This document shows, piece by piece, positions 7,493 through 16,574 of a DNA stretch of 37,019 nucleotides. The stretch lies in contig JAFTOB010000081.1 in assembly GCA_017451545.1 (NCBI GenBank), positions 1 through 37,019 on the forward strand, written 5' to 3'. Source of the DNA: Clostridia bacterium (lineage in GTDB: Bacteria; Bacillota; Clostridia; Oscillospirales; CAG-272). The stretch's first letter is position 1, and every line of letters begins with the position of its first letter. Made by a program: the position numbers and the translations under genes. The notes beneath the pieces were generated by a model. That model searched no databases. It saw nothing but the letters and a program-made list of their open reading frames with translations, and was not told the DNA's origin.

Positions 7493-7930
7493 ATGAATAC
7501 CGTCGGTGTAGTCGTTGAAATAAAAGGAAAATACGCCGTGGTTGAGACCGAGCGAAAATCGGCTTGCGACGGTTGTCATAAAAACGCGGACGGGCAGGGC
7601 TGTGCCATGTGTCATATTTTCGGCGGCAACACCCGTGTCCGTACCGATGCAAAAAATACGGCGGGGGCCGGTGTCGGCGACCGAGTGGAGCTTGAATCCT
7701 CCTCGGGACGTATGCTGGGCTACGCGCTTTTGGTGTTTATTCTGCCCCTTGTGGCCTGCCTTGCGGCTTACTTTATAACCGCCGCCCGCGTGGACGGCGA
7801 GGCCATTCCCGGCGCGGTGGCACTTGCGGTCTTTGTTATCTGCTTTGGGGCTGTCGCCGTGATCTCGCGCACCGTCATTTCAAAACGGTGTGACGTGGAG
7901 ATCGTAAAAATTGTTGATAAAAGCTTTTGA
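7493..7930 (+). CDS. RseC/SoxR-reducing-system-like membrane protein
   Basis: This 145-residue protein has an N-terminal cytoplasmic domain with four cysteines spaced C-x2-C-x8-C-x2-C (CDGCHKNADGQGCAMC). Two hydrophobic segments (about 77-98 and 105-125) and a short cytoplasmic tail follow. This matches the RseC/MucC family, whose members occur with Rnf complexes and help keep SoxR reduced in Gram-negatives. In Clostridia the role is unknown; redox sensing or delivery of iron-sulfur or flavin cofactors is only a guess. I choose the ATG at 7493, seven bases after AGGAG; a TTG one codon earlier is possible. No rnf gene lies nearby. Confidence 0.8.
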   Translation: MNTVGVVVEIKGKYAVVETERKSACDGCHKNADGQGCAMCHIFGGNTRVRTDAKNTAGAGVGDRVELESSSGRMLGYALLVFILPLVACLAAYFITAARVDGEAIPGAVALAVFVICFGAVAVISRTVISKRCDVEIVKIVDKSF

Positions 7931-7984
7931 TATTTCATATTGAAGGTGTTATATAGGTAATCAGAGAGGAAACATTAATTTATA

Positions 7985-10174
7985 ATGAAGAAGATCAAGA
8001 AGAGAGACAAGATATGGAATATCAGATATAACGTCGGAGACGCGCAGAATGATGCTCATACTGCGGCTCTGGCGAAGGAGCTGGGACTTTCGGAGATCTG
8101 CACGCGACTTCTGAAAAATCGCGGCTACGATACCGCCGAGGGCGCACGTGGCTTCCTTCGCAACGAGGACGCCGTGCTTCATTCGCCCTTTTTGCTCAAG
8201 GATCTTGACCGTGCCGTGGCGCGAATCAAGCTGGCGCTGGAGCGCGGTGAGAAGATCTGCATTTACGGAGACTATGACGTGGACGGTGTTACAGCCGTAA
8301 GCACTATGTACCTTTATTTGTCCTCCCTCGGAGCCGACGTGGGCTATTACATTCCCAGCCGCGCGGGTGAGGGCTACGGACTTTCCTGTGCCGCCATCGA
8401 TCGCTTGGCAGAGCAGGGCGTTAATCTGATAGTTACGGTAGATACGGGCATCACCGCCAAGGACGAGACCGAGCACGCAAAGAAATACGGCATAGATATG
8501 GTCATTACCGACCACCACGAGTGCCGTCCCGACCTTCCCGATGCCTGCGCTGTGGTCAATCCCCACAGACTTGACTGCGAGTATCCTTTCCCCGAGCTTG
8601 CGGGTGTGGGAGTGGTCTTTAAGCTGATCTGCGGCTTTGAGATGACCCTCTGCCGCGAGAGGGGCGAGCCCGAGATCGACGGCGTGCGCCGCATCTGCCG
8701 CGAATACGCAGATCTGACTGCCATCGGAACCATTGCCGACGTTATGCCCATCGTGGACGAGAACCGCCTGATAGTGGCTATGGGCCTCAAAATGATCGCC
8801 GATACCAAGAGGCTCGGTCTGGCCGCGCTGATCGACGCGTCCTCCTCAACCTCGGGCGGCGACACCAAGAAAACGAGAAAAATCACGTCGGGCTTTATCG
8901 GATACGGTATCGCCCCCAAGATAAACGCCGCAGGTCGCATCAGCAGTGCCTCAAAGGCCGTCGAGCTTTTGCTGGCAGAGGATGAGCTCAGCGCGCGCCG
9001 CTATGCCGAGGAGCTTTGCTCCATCAACCGTCAGCGGCAGATAGACGAAAACCGCATTGCCGAGGAGGCAATGAAGAAGATCGAGCAGAGCTTCGATCCC
9101 GAAAACGACCGCGTCATCGTCATTGAGGACGATAAATGGCAGCAGGGAATCATCGGAATCGTGGCCTCGCGCATTACCGAGAAATACGGTCTGCCCTCCA
9201 TCCTCATTTCCTTTGACGGCGCCACCGGTGAAGCCCCCGATCCCGACGATACGGGCAAGGGCTCGGGACGAAGCGTTAAGGGCATGAACCTTGTTGAGGC
9301 AATGAACGCCTGCGCCGACCTTCTCACCAAGTACGGCGGACACGAGCTTGCCGCAGGCCTTACCGTCAAGCGCGGCAAGATCGAGCAGTTCAAGCAAAAG
9401 CTCAACGAGTACGCAAAGAGCTGCCTGACCGAGGAGAATCTGCGCGTCAGCTACGAGGCCGACTGCGAGATCGACCTTGAGGAGGTCACCATCCCGTTGG
9501 TCAATGAGCTTCAGATCCTCGAGCCCTTCGGCGTTTCCAACCCCGCGCCGCTGTTCGTCCTGCGCGACCTAAACGTGGAGCGCGTTATGCAGATAAGCTC
9601 GGGCAAGCATACGAAGCTGCTTGTCAGCCGCGGAAACACCAGAATGTACGCAATGTATTTCGGTATGACCGAATTTGCGCTTGGCGTGCGCGAGGGCGAT
9701 CGGATAGACCTGCTGGCGAGCCTTGATATCAACGTTTACCGCAACGAAAAGAGCGTTCAGCTCATAGTTCAGGATCATAAGCACTCGGCAAGCTTCATTG
9801 AGGGCAAGGAGCAGGAAAAGCAGAGATACGCCGAGATCAAATCGGGCGCAAGCTTCCGCCCCGAGGAGTGCGTTCTGCCCGACCGCAACGATTTCGCCAA
9901 GGTCTATACCCTCCTTCGCAAGCAGACGAGAGCGGGAAATGACACTATAACCGTTCAGAATCTTCTCCATATGCTCACCCGCGAGCCGGGCGCGCCCATA
10001 AATTACATCAAGCTGAAATTCATCATCCGCATAATGCACGAGCTGACAATTTGCGGAGTTGAGGAGCTCGGCGACGATATGTACAGATTCACCGTGGAAT
10101 TCACGGGAACGAAAACCAGCATTGATAAATCCCACATACTTAAAAAGCTGAGAACTCAGTGCGTAAGAATATAA
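7985..10174 (+). CDS. recJ: Single-stranded-DNA-specific 5'-3' exonuclease RecJ
   Basis: This 729-residue enzyme degrades single-stranded DNA from the 5' end during RecF-pathway recombination and repair. The DHH superfamily motifs are present: DYDVDG at 96-101, TVDTGI at 151-156 and DHH at 176-178. The DHHA1 motif GGHELAAG lies near residue 450, and an OB-like region with nucleic-acid contacts follows. After about residue 610 there is a C-terminal extension with a winged-helix look, so it is longer than the compact bacterial form but in the range seen in Clostridia. AGAGGA is 14 bases before the ATG, a longer spacing than in its neighbours. It ends 12 bases before rel. Confidence 0.94.
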   Translation: MKKIKKRDKIWNIRYNVGDAQNDAHTAALAKELGLSEICTRLLKNRGYDTAEGARGFLRNEDAVLHSPFLLKDLDRAVARIKLALERGEKICIYGDYDVDGVTAVSTMYLYLSSLGADVGYYIPSRAGEGYGLSCAAIDRLAEQGVNLIVTVDTGITAKDETEHAKKYGIDMVITDHHECRPDLPDACAVVNPHRLDCEYPFPELAGVGVVFKLICGFEMTLCRERGEPEIDGVRRICREYADLTAIGTIADVMPIVDENRLIVAMGLKMIADTKRLGLAALIDASSSTSGGDTKKTRKITSGFIGYGIAPKINAAGRISSASKAVELLLAEDELSARRYAEELCSINRQRQIDENRIAEEAMKKIEQSFDPENDRVIVIEDDKWQQGIIGIVASRITEKYGLPSILISFDGATGEAPDPDDTGKGSGRSVKGMNLVEAMNACADLLTKYGGHELAAGLTVKRGKIEQFKQKLNEYAKSCLTEENLRVSYEADCEIDLEEVTIPLVNELQILEPFGVSNPAPLFVLRDLNVERVMQISSGKHTKLLVSRGNTRMYAMYFGMTEFALGVREGDRIDLLASLDINVYRNEKSVQLIVQDHKHSASFIEGKEQEKQRYAEIKSGASFRPEECVLPDRNDFAKVYTLLRKQTRAGNDTITVQNLLHMLTREPGAPINYIKLKFIIRIMHELTICGVEELGDDMYRFTVEFTGTKTSIDKSHILKKLRTQCVRI

Positions 10175-10186
10175 CAGAGGTACCCT

Positions 10187-12403
10187 ATGAACGACAAATC
10201 CTGCGTGGATGTTAACAGACTTTTGAATATGCTGAAGGTAACGGGCAAGCGCTATGACCTTGAAAAGATCGAGCGCGCCTATGACTATGCCGCCGCCCTG
10301 CACGAGGGACAGTTCCGCCAGAGCGGAGAGCCCTATATCTCCCACCCCTTGACGGTGGCCGAGATCGTGGCCGGGCTTGAGCTTGACACCGACTCTATCT
10401 GCGCCGCTCTGCTTCACGATACGGTGGAGGATTGCGCCGACAAGACCGACCTTAAGGAGATCGAAAAGCTCTTCGGTAAGGACGTCTGCACTCTGGTGGA
10501 CGGGCTGACCAAGATCGTCACCCTCACCGTTGAGGACAAAGAGGATCAGCATATCGAAAATCTGCGCAAGATGCTGCTGGCTATGTCGAAGGACGTGCGA
10601 GTCATCTTCATCAAGCTCTGCGACCGACTGCACAATATGCGCACGCTGTCGGCAAAATCCGAGAAAAAGCAACGCCTCGTCGCCCTTGAGACCATGCAGG
10701 TCTACGCTCCGCTGGCTCACCGCCTCGGTATGCAGAGGGTCAAGCTGGAGCTTGAAAATCTCGGCCTGCGCTATCTCGACCCCATCGGATACGAGGAGGT
10801 CAGCAACGATATCGAGAAAAAGTACGGTATGAACCGCAACTTCATCGAGCACATCCGTGAGCTCGTTGAGGATAAAATGACCGAAAACAACATACACTTC
10901 ACCCTTGAAGGGCGCATAAAGTCGGTTTACAGCATCTACAAAAAGATGTATAACCAGAATAAGAGCTTCGACGAGATCTATGACTTTTATGCTCTGCGCA
11001 TCATAGTGGAGACCGAGCTCGAGTGCTATACCGCCCTCGGATTGGTCCACGAAATGTTCAAGTCCATCCCCGGCCGCTTCAAGGACTATATCTCAACCCC
11101 GAAGCCCAACCTTTATCGCTCGCTCCACACCACGGTCATAGGGCGCGACGGCGTACCCTTCGAGGTGCAGATCCGTACACGGGAGATGCATGAGATCGCC
11201 GAGTACGGTGTGGCCGCTCACTGGAAATATAAATCGGGCGAGCGCTCAAAGGAGAGCATCGACAAGAAGCTCGAGTGGATCGCGCGCCTTATTGAGACCG
11301 AGGACGGTACCCGCGATCCCGAGGAATTTATGAACGCCATAAAGACCGACATCTTCCACGACGAGACCTTCGTGTTCACGCCCAAGGGAGACGTTATCGC
11401 TCTGCCCCAGGGCGCGACGGTCATAGACTTCGCTTATGCCATCCACTCGGCTGTCGGAAACAAGATGACGGGAGCCAAGATCAACGGAATGATCGTTCCC
11501 ATCGACCGCGTGCCGCAAAACGGCGAGATCGTCGAGATCCTGACCTCGTCGAGCACCAAGGGCCCCTCCCGAGATTGGCTGAAGATCGTCAAGACCAGCG
11601 AGGCGCGAAATAAGATCCGCCAATGGTTCAAAAAGGAAAAGAGAGCCGACAATATCGTTCTCGGCCGACAGCTCGTTGAGCTTGAATTCAAGAAATTTTC
11701 CACACCCTATACAGAACAGCAAAGAACCGAGATCGTCACAAACGTTGGCGCCCGAATCGGCTTCAATTCGGCAGATGACCTCTATAACACCGTGGGCTAC
11801 GGCGGTCTGCCCATCTCGAAGATCGCGCAGAAGCTGCACGACGAGTTTGAGCGCGTCGTAAAGCCTGAGCCTGCCGCACCCGTTATCACAAGTGCCGAGC
11901 AGGTCAAGACCGCGTCGCCCGCAAAGTCGACCTCCAAGGGAGGCGTTGTGGTGGACGGTGCCTCGGGCTGTCAGGTCAAGTTTGCCAAGTGCTGTAACCC
12001 CCTGCCCGGAGACCGCATCATCGGCTTCGTCACCAAGGGCTACGGTATTTCTGTGCATAAGTGCGATTGCCCCAACGTGGTCGCGGGACTCAAAAACGAG
12101 GAGCACGCCGACCGTTGGCTGGAGGCACACTGGGAGAGCCGCGCCCACGAAAACGTGGCAAACGTATACGAGGCTATGATCCAGGTCTACGCCTATGACC
12201 GCATCTCCATGATCGCGGATATCACCACCGCTCTTGCCGAAATGAAGGTCTCCATCCTTCAGATCAGCTCCCAGATGAGGGGAGAGGGCAGGGCAGTTAT
12301 CAATATCACGGTAAGCTGTAAGAACATCGAGCATCTGAAATCCATCGTTTCGAGGCTCAAGCAGCTCCGAGACGTTGAGGACGTAACACGCGGATTTTCG
12401 TAA
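10187..12403 (+). CDS. relA: Bifunctional (p)ppGpp synthetase/hydrolase Rel
   Basis: This 738-residue stringent-response enzyme makes and degrades (p)ppGpp. Visible in order are the HD hydrolase domain with HDTVED at 77-82, the synthetase domain with RFKDYISTPKPNLYRSLHTT near residue 296, and a TGS domain (about 390-455). A conserved Cys region (CCNPLPGD) near 605 and a C-terminal ACT domain (about 665-738) follow. The RFKD form in the synthetase, together with the intact HD motif, indicates a bifunctional Rel rather than a synthetase-only RelA. It is packed between recJ and dtd as in many Firmicutes, but apt, which often sits between recJ and rel, is absent. Confidence 0.96.
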   Translation: MNDKSCVDVNRLLNMLKVTGKRYDLEKIERAYDYAAALHEGQFRQSGEPYISHPLTVAEIVAGLELDTDSICAALLHDTVEDCADKTDLKEIEKLFGKDVCTLVDGLTKIVTLTVEDKEDQHIENLRKMLLAMSKDVRVIFIKLCDRLHNMRTLSAKSEKKQRLVALETMQVYAPLAHRLGMQRVKLELENLGLRYLDPIGYEEVSNDIEKKYGMNRNFIEHIRELVEDKMTENNIHFTLEGRIKSVYSIYKKMYNQNKSFDEIYDFYALRIIVETELECYTALGLVHEMFKSIPGRFKDYISTPKPNLYRSLHTTVIGRDGVPFEVQIRTREMHEIAEYGVAAHWKYKSGERSKESIDKKLEWIARLIETEDGTRDPEEFMNAIKTDIFHDETFVFTPKGDVIALPQGATVIDFAYAIHSAVGNKMTGAKINGMIVPIDRVPQNGEIVEILTSSSTKGPSRDWLKIVKTSEARNKIRQWFKKEKRADNIVLGRQLVELEFKKFSTPYTEQQRTEIVTNVGARIGFNSADDLYNTVGYGGLPISKIAQKLHDEFERVVKPEPAAPVITSAEQVKTASPAKSTSKGGVVVDGASGCQVKFAKCCNPLPGDRIIGFVTKGYGISVHKCDCPNVVAGLKNEEHADRWLEAHWESRAHENVANVYEAMIQVYAYDRISMIADITTALAEMKVSILQISSQMRGEGRAVINITVSCKNIEHLKSIVSRLKQLRDVEDVTRGFS

Positions 12404-12424
12404 TTTTGAAAAATTGAGGACGTT

Positions 12425-12886
12425 ATGAAGGCTGTATTACAAAGAGTCAGCGCCGCCTCGGTGGCGGTGGACGGCAAGATAGTCGGCGAATGTAAAGCGG
12501 GACTTATGATCCTTTTGGGCGTAGCCGAGGGCGATACCGAGCGCGATGCCGAGCTTTTGGCGGCAAAAATACTCAAGCTGCGTATTTTTAACGACGAAAA
12601 CGGCAAAATGAACCTGTCGGTGCAGGATATAGACGGCGAGCTGCTTGTCATCTCACAGTTCACCCTCCTTGCCGACTATTCTCACGGCAACCGCCCGAGC
12701 TATACCGATTCCGCCAAGCCCGACGAGGCCGATCGGCTTTACGAATATTTTGTTTCCCTTGTCAGAACACAGGTCAAGCACACGGGCACCGGCATTTTCG
12801 GCGCGGATATGAAGGTCTCGCTGGTCAATGACGGCCCCGTTACCATCACCATGGACAGCGAAAAATTAAAAAAGAATCGGAGTTAA
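12425..12886 (+). CDS. dtd: D-aminoacyl-tRNA deacylase Dtd
   Basis: This 153-residue enzyme hydrolyses D-amino acids (and glycine) wrongly attached to tRNA. The two signature motifs are intact: SQFTL at 77-81 and NDGPVT at 135-140, whose Gly-Pro enforces chiral discrimination. TGIFGADM at about 122-129 is also typical. Length is standard. It follows rel by 21 bases, the order seen in Bacillus and many Clostridia, and precedes hemZ by four bases. No odd features are seen. Confidence 0.96.
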   Translation: MKAVLQRVSAASVAVDGKIVGECKAGLMILLGVAEGDTERDAELLAAKILKLRIFNDENGKMNLSVQDIDGELLVISQFTLLADYSHGNRPSYTDSAKPDEADRLYEYFVSLVRTQVKHTGTGIFGADMKVSLVNDGPVTITMDSEKLKKNRS

Positions 12887-12890
12887 ATTT

Positions 12891-14378
12891 ATGAAAGTCA
12901 CGGTAAACGGCGAACTTAATAAATACTATGTGCAGATGCTGTGCATGGTCTTTTTCCCGGGCGTGAAATTTTCCGATGAGGAGGAGGACGGGCTTTCGGT
13001 CACGGTGGATATCATCAAGAGCGAGACCGAGGTCTGGGTCAACGCGGAGCTGACGGTGGACGGAAGGACGGCAAAGGCCAGCGCCAGCGAGATGTATACC
13101 GAAAACGTCACCCACGAGCGCACCGTAAAGATCGCAGTGGGCGCGGCAATGCTCTCGGTGGGCGGTGAGCTTCTCGGCTACCGACCCTCTTGGGGAATGC
13201 TGACGGGCGTGCGCCCCTCAAAGGTGGCGATGGAGTTCCTCAATCAGGGCTACAGCAAGACCCGTGTCAAAAAGATCCTCAGCCAGGAGTATGCCGTCAT
13301 CCCCAAAAAGGCGGCCCTTGCCACTAACGTGGCACTGAACGAGGCGGCCATCGTCGGCACTCCCGACCCTCGGGACTGCAGTGTCTACGTTTCCATCCCC
13401 TTCTGCCCCTCGCGGTGTGCATATTGCTCCTTCGTTTCCTATACCTCAAAGCGGCTTCTGTCTCTGATCCCCGATTATATCGTCCGCCTTTGCGAGGATA
13501 TCGATCGGATCTTTACGCAGATCAAGGAGCTGGGGCTTCGGGTCAAGACCGTATACATAGGCGGCGGAACCCCCACCATACTTGAGCCCGATCAGCTTCG
13601 GGTCGTTCTTGCCAAGATAAACGAGCACTGGGACGTGTCTACTCTTGAGGAGTTCACCCTCGAGTCGGGTCGTCCCGATACCGTCACGCCTGAAAAAATG
13701 GCGGTGGCAAAGGAGTACGGCGTCACGCGTGTCTGCATAAATCCGCAGACTCTCAGCGACGAGGTGCTTCACGGCATCGGACGCAACCATTCCAGCGCAG
13801 ATTTTTTCAAGGCTTATGATATTGCGCGGGAATCCGGCATAAAATATATAAATACCGATCTCATCGCAGGTCTGCCGGGGGACAGCTTCAAGACCTTCTC
13901 GGCCACCGTGGATAAGATAATCTCCATGCGCCCCGACAACATAACCGTTCACACCTTCTGTGTCAAAAAGGCCTCGGACTTTCTGCGCCGCAGCTGCAAC
14001 GTCTACTCCCTGCGCGGGGGAGACGCCGGCAAATGCGTGGATTACGCTCAGATAAAGACCGAGATCGCCGGTTATAAGCCCTACTATATGTACAGGCAGA
14101 AGAACACGGTGGGCAACCTTGAAAACGTGGGCTTTGCGCTGGACGGCGCCGAGGGACGGTATAATATTTATATGATGGAGGAGGTACACAGTATTTTCGC
14201 CGCGGGAGCGGGAGCTGTTTCCAAAATGGTAAAATACCCCGCCGATTCAAGCGAAAAGGCGGTCATCCTTCGACTTTTCAATAAGAAATACCCCTACGAG
14301 TATCTGGAATCGGGCTTCGATGAGAGCATCACCGAGCAGATCCGCGAGTTTTACCGCAATGAACACGGAATACTGTAA
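12891..14378 (+). CDS. hemZ: HemZ-like radical SAM coproporphyrinogen III dehydrogenase family
   Basis: This 495-residue cytoplasmic protein has a HemZ-type N-terminal domain of about 160 residues. A radical SAM domain follows, with cysteines at 172, 176 and 179 (CPSRCAYC) for the [4Fe-4S] cluster, and GGGTPT (in YIGGGTPTILEP) further on for SAM binding. HemZ/HemN proteins are assigned to anaerobic oxidation of coproporphyrinogen III, though several HemN-like proteins have other roles (heme transfer, other radical chemistry). No other heme gene is in the window, so the substrate here is not established. The position after rel and dtd is the usual one in Firmicutes. Confidence 0.88.
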   Translation: MKVTVNGELNKYYVQMLCMVFFPGVKFSDEEEDGLSVTVDIIKSETEVWVNAELTVDGRTAKASASEMYTENVTHERTVKIAVGAAMLSVGGELLGYRPSWGMLTGVRPSKVAMEFLNQGYSKTRVKKILSQEYAVIPKKAALATNVALNEAAIVGTPDPRDCSVYVSIPFCPSRCAYCSFVSYTSKRLLSLIPDYIVRLCEDIDRIFTQIKELGLRVKTVYIGGGTPTILEPDQLRVVLAKINEHWDVSTLEEFTLESGRPDTVTPEKMAVAKEYGVTRVCINPQTLSDEVLHGIGRNHSSADFFKAYDIARESGIKYINTDLIAGLPGDSFKTFSATVDKIISMRPDNITVHTFCVKKASDFLRRSCNVYSLRGGDAGKCVDYAQIKTEIAGYKPYYMYRQKNTVGNLENVGFALDGAEGRYNIYMMEEVHSIFAAGAGAVSKMVKYPADSSEKAVILRLFNKKYPYEYLESGFDESITEQIREFYRNEHGIL

Positions 14379-14384
14379 TTTAAT

Positions 14385-15296
14385 ATGAAATATTCACCTG
14401 AAAAATTTGAGAGCCGAGAGGCAATGCAGGCATTCGTCGACGAGTGCGAGAGGGAATTTGAGGCAAGACTTGAGTCCTCCATCGCCCGCATCAGCGATGA
14501 CCCCGAGCTTTGCGCCGTGGGACTTTCGGGGCCCACCTGCTCGGGTAAGACCACGGCGGCCAAAAAGCTGACCGACGATTTTTCGCGCCACGGCAAGAGC
14601 GTTCACATCATCTCCATCGATGACTTTTTCAAGGACAGCTTCGAGGAGAAGGAAAGCGACGAGCTGCCCGATTTCGAGTCCATCGCCGCCATCGACCTCG
14701 ATACCTTTTACGAGTGTGTCGATGCCATCTTCGGCAAAAGAAAAACGAAGATCCCTCACTTCGATTTCGTCACGGGTCGCCGCTCGGGCTACACCGAGAT
14801 CACGCCCGGCGAGAACGATCTCTATATTTTTGAGGGGATCCAGGCCATATATCCCGAAATTCGGGAGGTGCTTTCGCGTACCCACAGCAAGAGCGTGTAT
14901 ATCTGCGCGCAGAGCAGCATCAACGTGGGCGGTCGCATCTTCGACCCCAACGAGATCAGGCTTATGCGCCGCATCGTGCGCGACAGCAATTTCCGCGGTG
15001 CCACACCCGAGTACACAATGTTTCTATGGGAGGGCGTCCGCGCTAACGAGGACAAAAATATCTACCCGTATTGCGATCTGTCGGACGTGAGCATCGACTC
15101 GACCATGACCTTCGACGTCTGCGTGCTGGCGCAGTTTTTGCGCCCCCTGCTTCTGACCGTGGGGCGCGACAGCAAGCATCACGGGGAAGCACAGGCTTTG
15201 CTTGAAAAAATTGAAGGGATAGAGAGTATACCGTCGGTTATGATCCCCGACGGATCGCTGTACTACGAGTTTATAAAAAATGAGCATACTGATTAA
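14385..15296 (+). CDS. Uridine kinase-like P-loop nucleoside kinase
   Basis: This 303-residue protein has a P-loop (GPTCSGKT at 49-56) and a phosphoribulokinase/uridine kinase-type core. SIDDFFKD near residue 77 and HFDFVTGRRSG near 127 are visible, followed by FEGIQAIYP. Such enzymes phosphorylate uridine or cytidine with ATP or GTP. The N-terminal 45 residues and the C-terminal tail make it longer than Udk (about 210 residues), so it belongs to the longer uridine-kinase-like group of Clostridia and the exact substrate is uncertain. The last 17 bases overlap the next gene, and hemZ ends six bases upstream, so all three are probably expressed together. Confidence 0.82.
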   Translation: MKYSPEKFESREAMQAFVDECEREFEARLESSIARISDDPELCAVGLSGPTCSGKTTAAKKLTDDFSRHGKSVHIISIDDFFKDSFEEKESDELPDFESIAAIDLDTFYECVDAIFGKRKTKIPHFDFVTGRRSGYTEITPGENDLYIFEGIQAIYPEIREVLSRTHSKSVYICAQSSINVGGRIFDPNEIRLMRRIVRDSNFRGATPEYTMFLWEGVRANEDKNIYPYCDLSDVSIDSTMTFDVCVLAQFLRPLLLTVGRDSKHHGEAQALLEKIEGIESIPSVMIPDGSLYYEFIKNEHTD

Positions 15297-16560
15297 AAAC
15301 GTATTCCTCCCCGAGGATTGCGGCTACGGCGACGGGTCGGTCAACGTCCTCATCGACGGCGCGGTCATCGGGAAGATAACAAAGGACGAAATCAAGGCCG
15401 ACGAGGTCATCGACGGTCGGGGTCATCTTCTGATCCCCGGCTTTTACAACACCCATTGCCACAGCGCAATGACCGCCCTGCGCGGCTACGCGGACGATCT
15501 GCCCCTCGGCCCTTGGCTCTTCGGCAAGATCCTGCCCGCCGAGGAGCACCTAACCGCAAAGGTGGTCAGGAGCGCGTCCGAGCTGGCCATCGCCGAGATG
15601 ATACGCGGCGGTGTGGTCTCCTTCTCGGATATGTATTTCTTTATGGACGAGACGGCGCGTGCCGCCATCGATTCGGGTATCAAGCTGAATATCGCACGCG
15701 GCTATACCTCTGACGATAATACGGCCCCCGAAAACGATTTCCGCTTTGACGAGACCGTGGAGCTGATCCGCAACTTCCACGGCGCGGCCGACGGCCGCAT
15801 CAAGGTGGATATGTGCATCCACGGCGAATACACAAATGCCGACCGCGCAATGCGCCGCGTGGCCGAGTATGCCGTCGACAACGGGCTCGGCCTGCAGATC
15901 CACGTGTCCGAGACGACCGACGAGCACAAGGGTGCAATCGAGCGGCGCGGAATGACCCCGATGCAGTATTTTGAGAGCATCGGCGCGCTGAAGGCGGGGC
16001 TTTGCGCCGCCCATTGCGTTAAGGTCAGCGACGAGGATATTGCCCTGATGGCCAAGTACGGCGTCAGCGCATCCCATAATCCCACCAGCAATATGAAGCT
16101 GGGAAGCGGCCTTATGCCCATCCGCAAGATGCTGGATGCGGGGGTCAACGTGTCGTTGGGTACCGACGGTGCGGCTTCCAATAACAACCTCGACCTGCTC
16201 AAGGAAATGCAGTTCGCCGCGCTGATCCACAAGGGCTTCCACGAGAATCCCACCGAGATCACCGCCCGCGAGTGCTTCAAGATCGCCACGGAAAACGGCG
16301 CGCGCGCTCAGGGACGTGCAAATTGCGGCAGGCTCGCCGAGGGCTGTCGCGCAGACCTTGCCCTCATCGATACCGATGCCCTCAATAACATTCCCCTTTA
16401 TGATACCTACTCGGCTCTCGCATACAGCGTGCGCTCCACCGACGTGAGAATGACGGCTGTCGACGGCAAGATCCTGTACCTCGACGGGGAATTCAAAACT
16501 CTGGATATTGAAAAAATCAAATACGATGCAAAGAGGACGTTGAAGAATTTCTTTATTTGA
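15280..16560 (+). CDS. MtaD/SsnA-type amidohydrolase (methylthioadenosine/SAH deaminase-like)
   Basis: This 426-residue metal-dependent amidohydrolase has the zinc-site HCH motif (THCHSAMT, His59 and His61), HVSETTDEH near 208, AHCVKV near 246 and LGTDGAASNN near 297 carrying the catalytic Asp. This set matches the deaminase group that converts S-adenosylhomocysteine, methylthioadenosine or related adenosines to their inosyl forms. A TIM barrel with a small beta-sandwich formed from both termini is expected. The start lies inside the nucleoside kinase gene (17-base overlap) with only a weak ribosome binding site, suggesting translational coupling. Guanine or other aminohydrolase activity cannot be excluded from sequence alone. 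Confidence 0.85.
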   Translation: MSILIKNVFLPEDCGYGDGSVNVLIDGAVIGKITKDEIKADEVIDGRGHLLIPGFYNTHCHSAMTALRGYADDLPLGPWLFGKILPAEEHLTAKVVRSASELAIAEMIRGGVVSFSDMYFFMDETARAAIDSGIKLNIARGYTSDDNTAPENDFRFDETVELIRNFHGAADGRIKVDMCIHGEYTNADRAMRRVAEYAVDNGLGLQIHVSETTDEHKGAIERRGMTPMQYFESIGALKAGLCAAHCVKVSDEDIALMAKYGVSASHNPTSNMKLGSGLMPIRKMLDAGVNVSLGTDGAASNNNLDLLKEMQFAALIHKGFHENPTEITARECFKIATENGARAQGRANCGRLAEGCRADLALIDTDALNNIPLYDTYSALAYSVRSTDVRMTAVDGKILYLDGEFKTLDIEKIKYDAKRTLKNFFI

Positions 16561-16574
16561 GGTGATATTCTTTG

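Noticed and set aside
9569-11050. A 493-codon open frame on the minus strand across recJ and rel
   Set aside because: It lies antisense to two well-conserved genes whose motifs are intact. Long open antisense frames are expected from the G+C-rich third positions here, and there is no matching ribosome binding site or recognisable domain.
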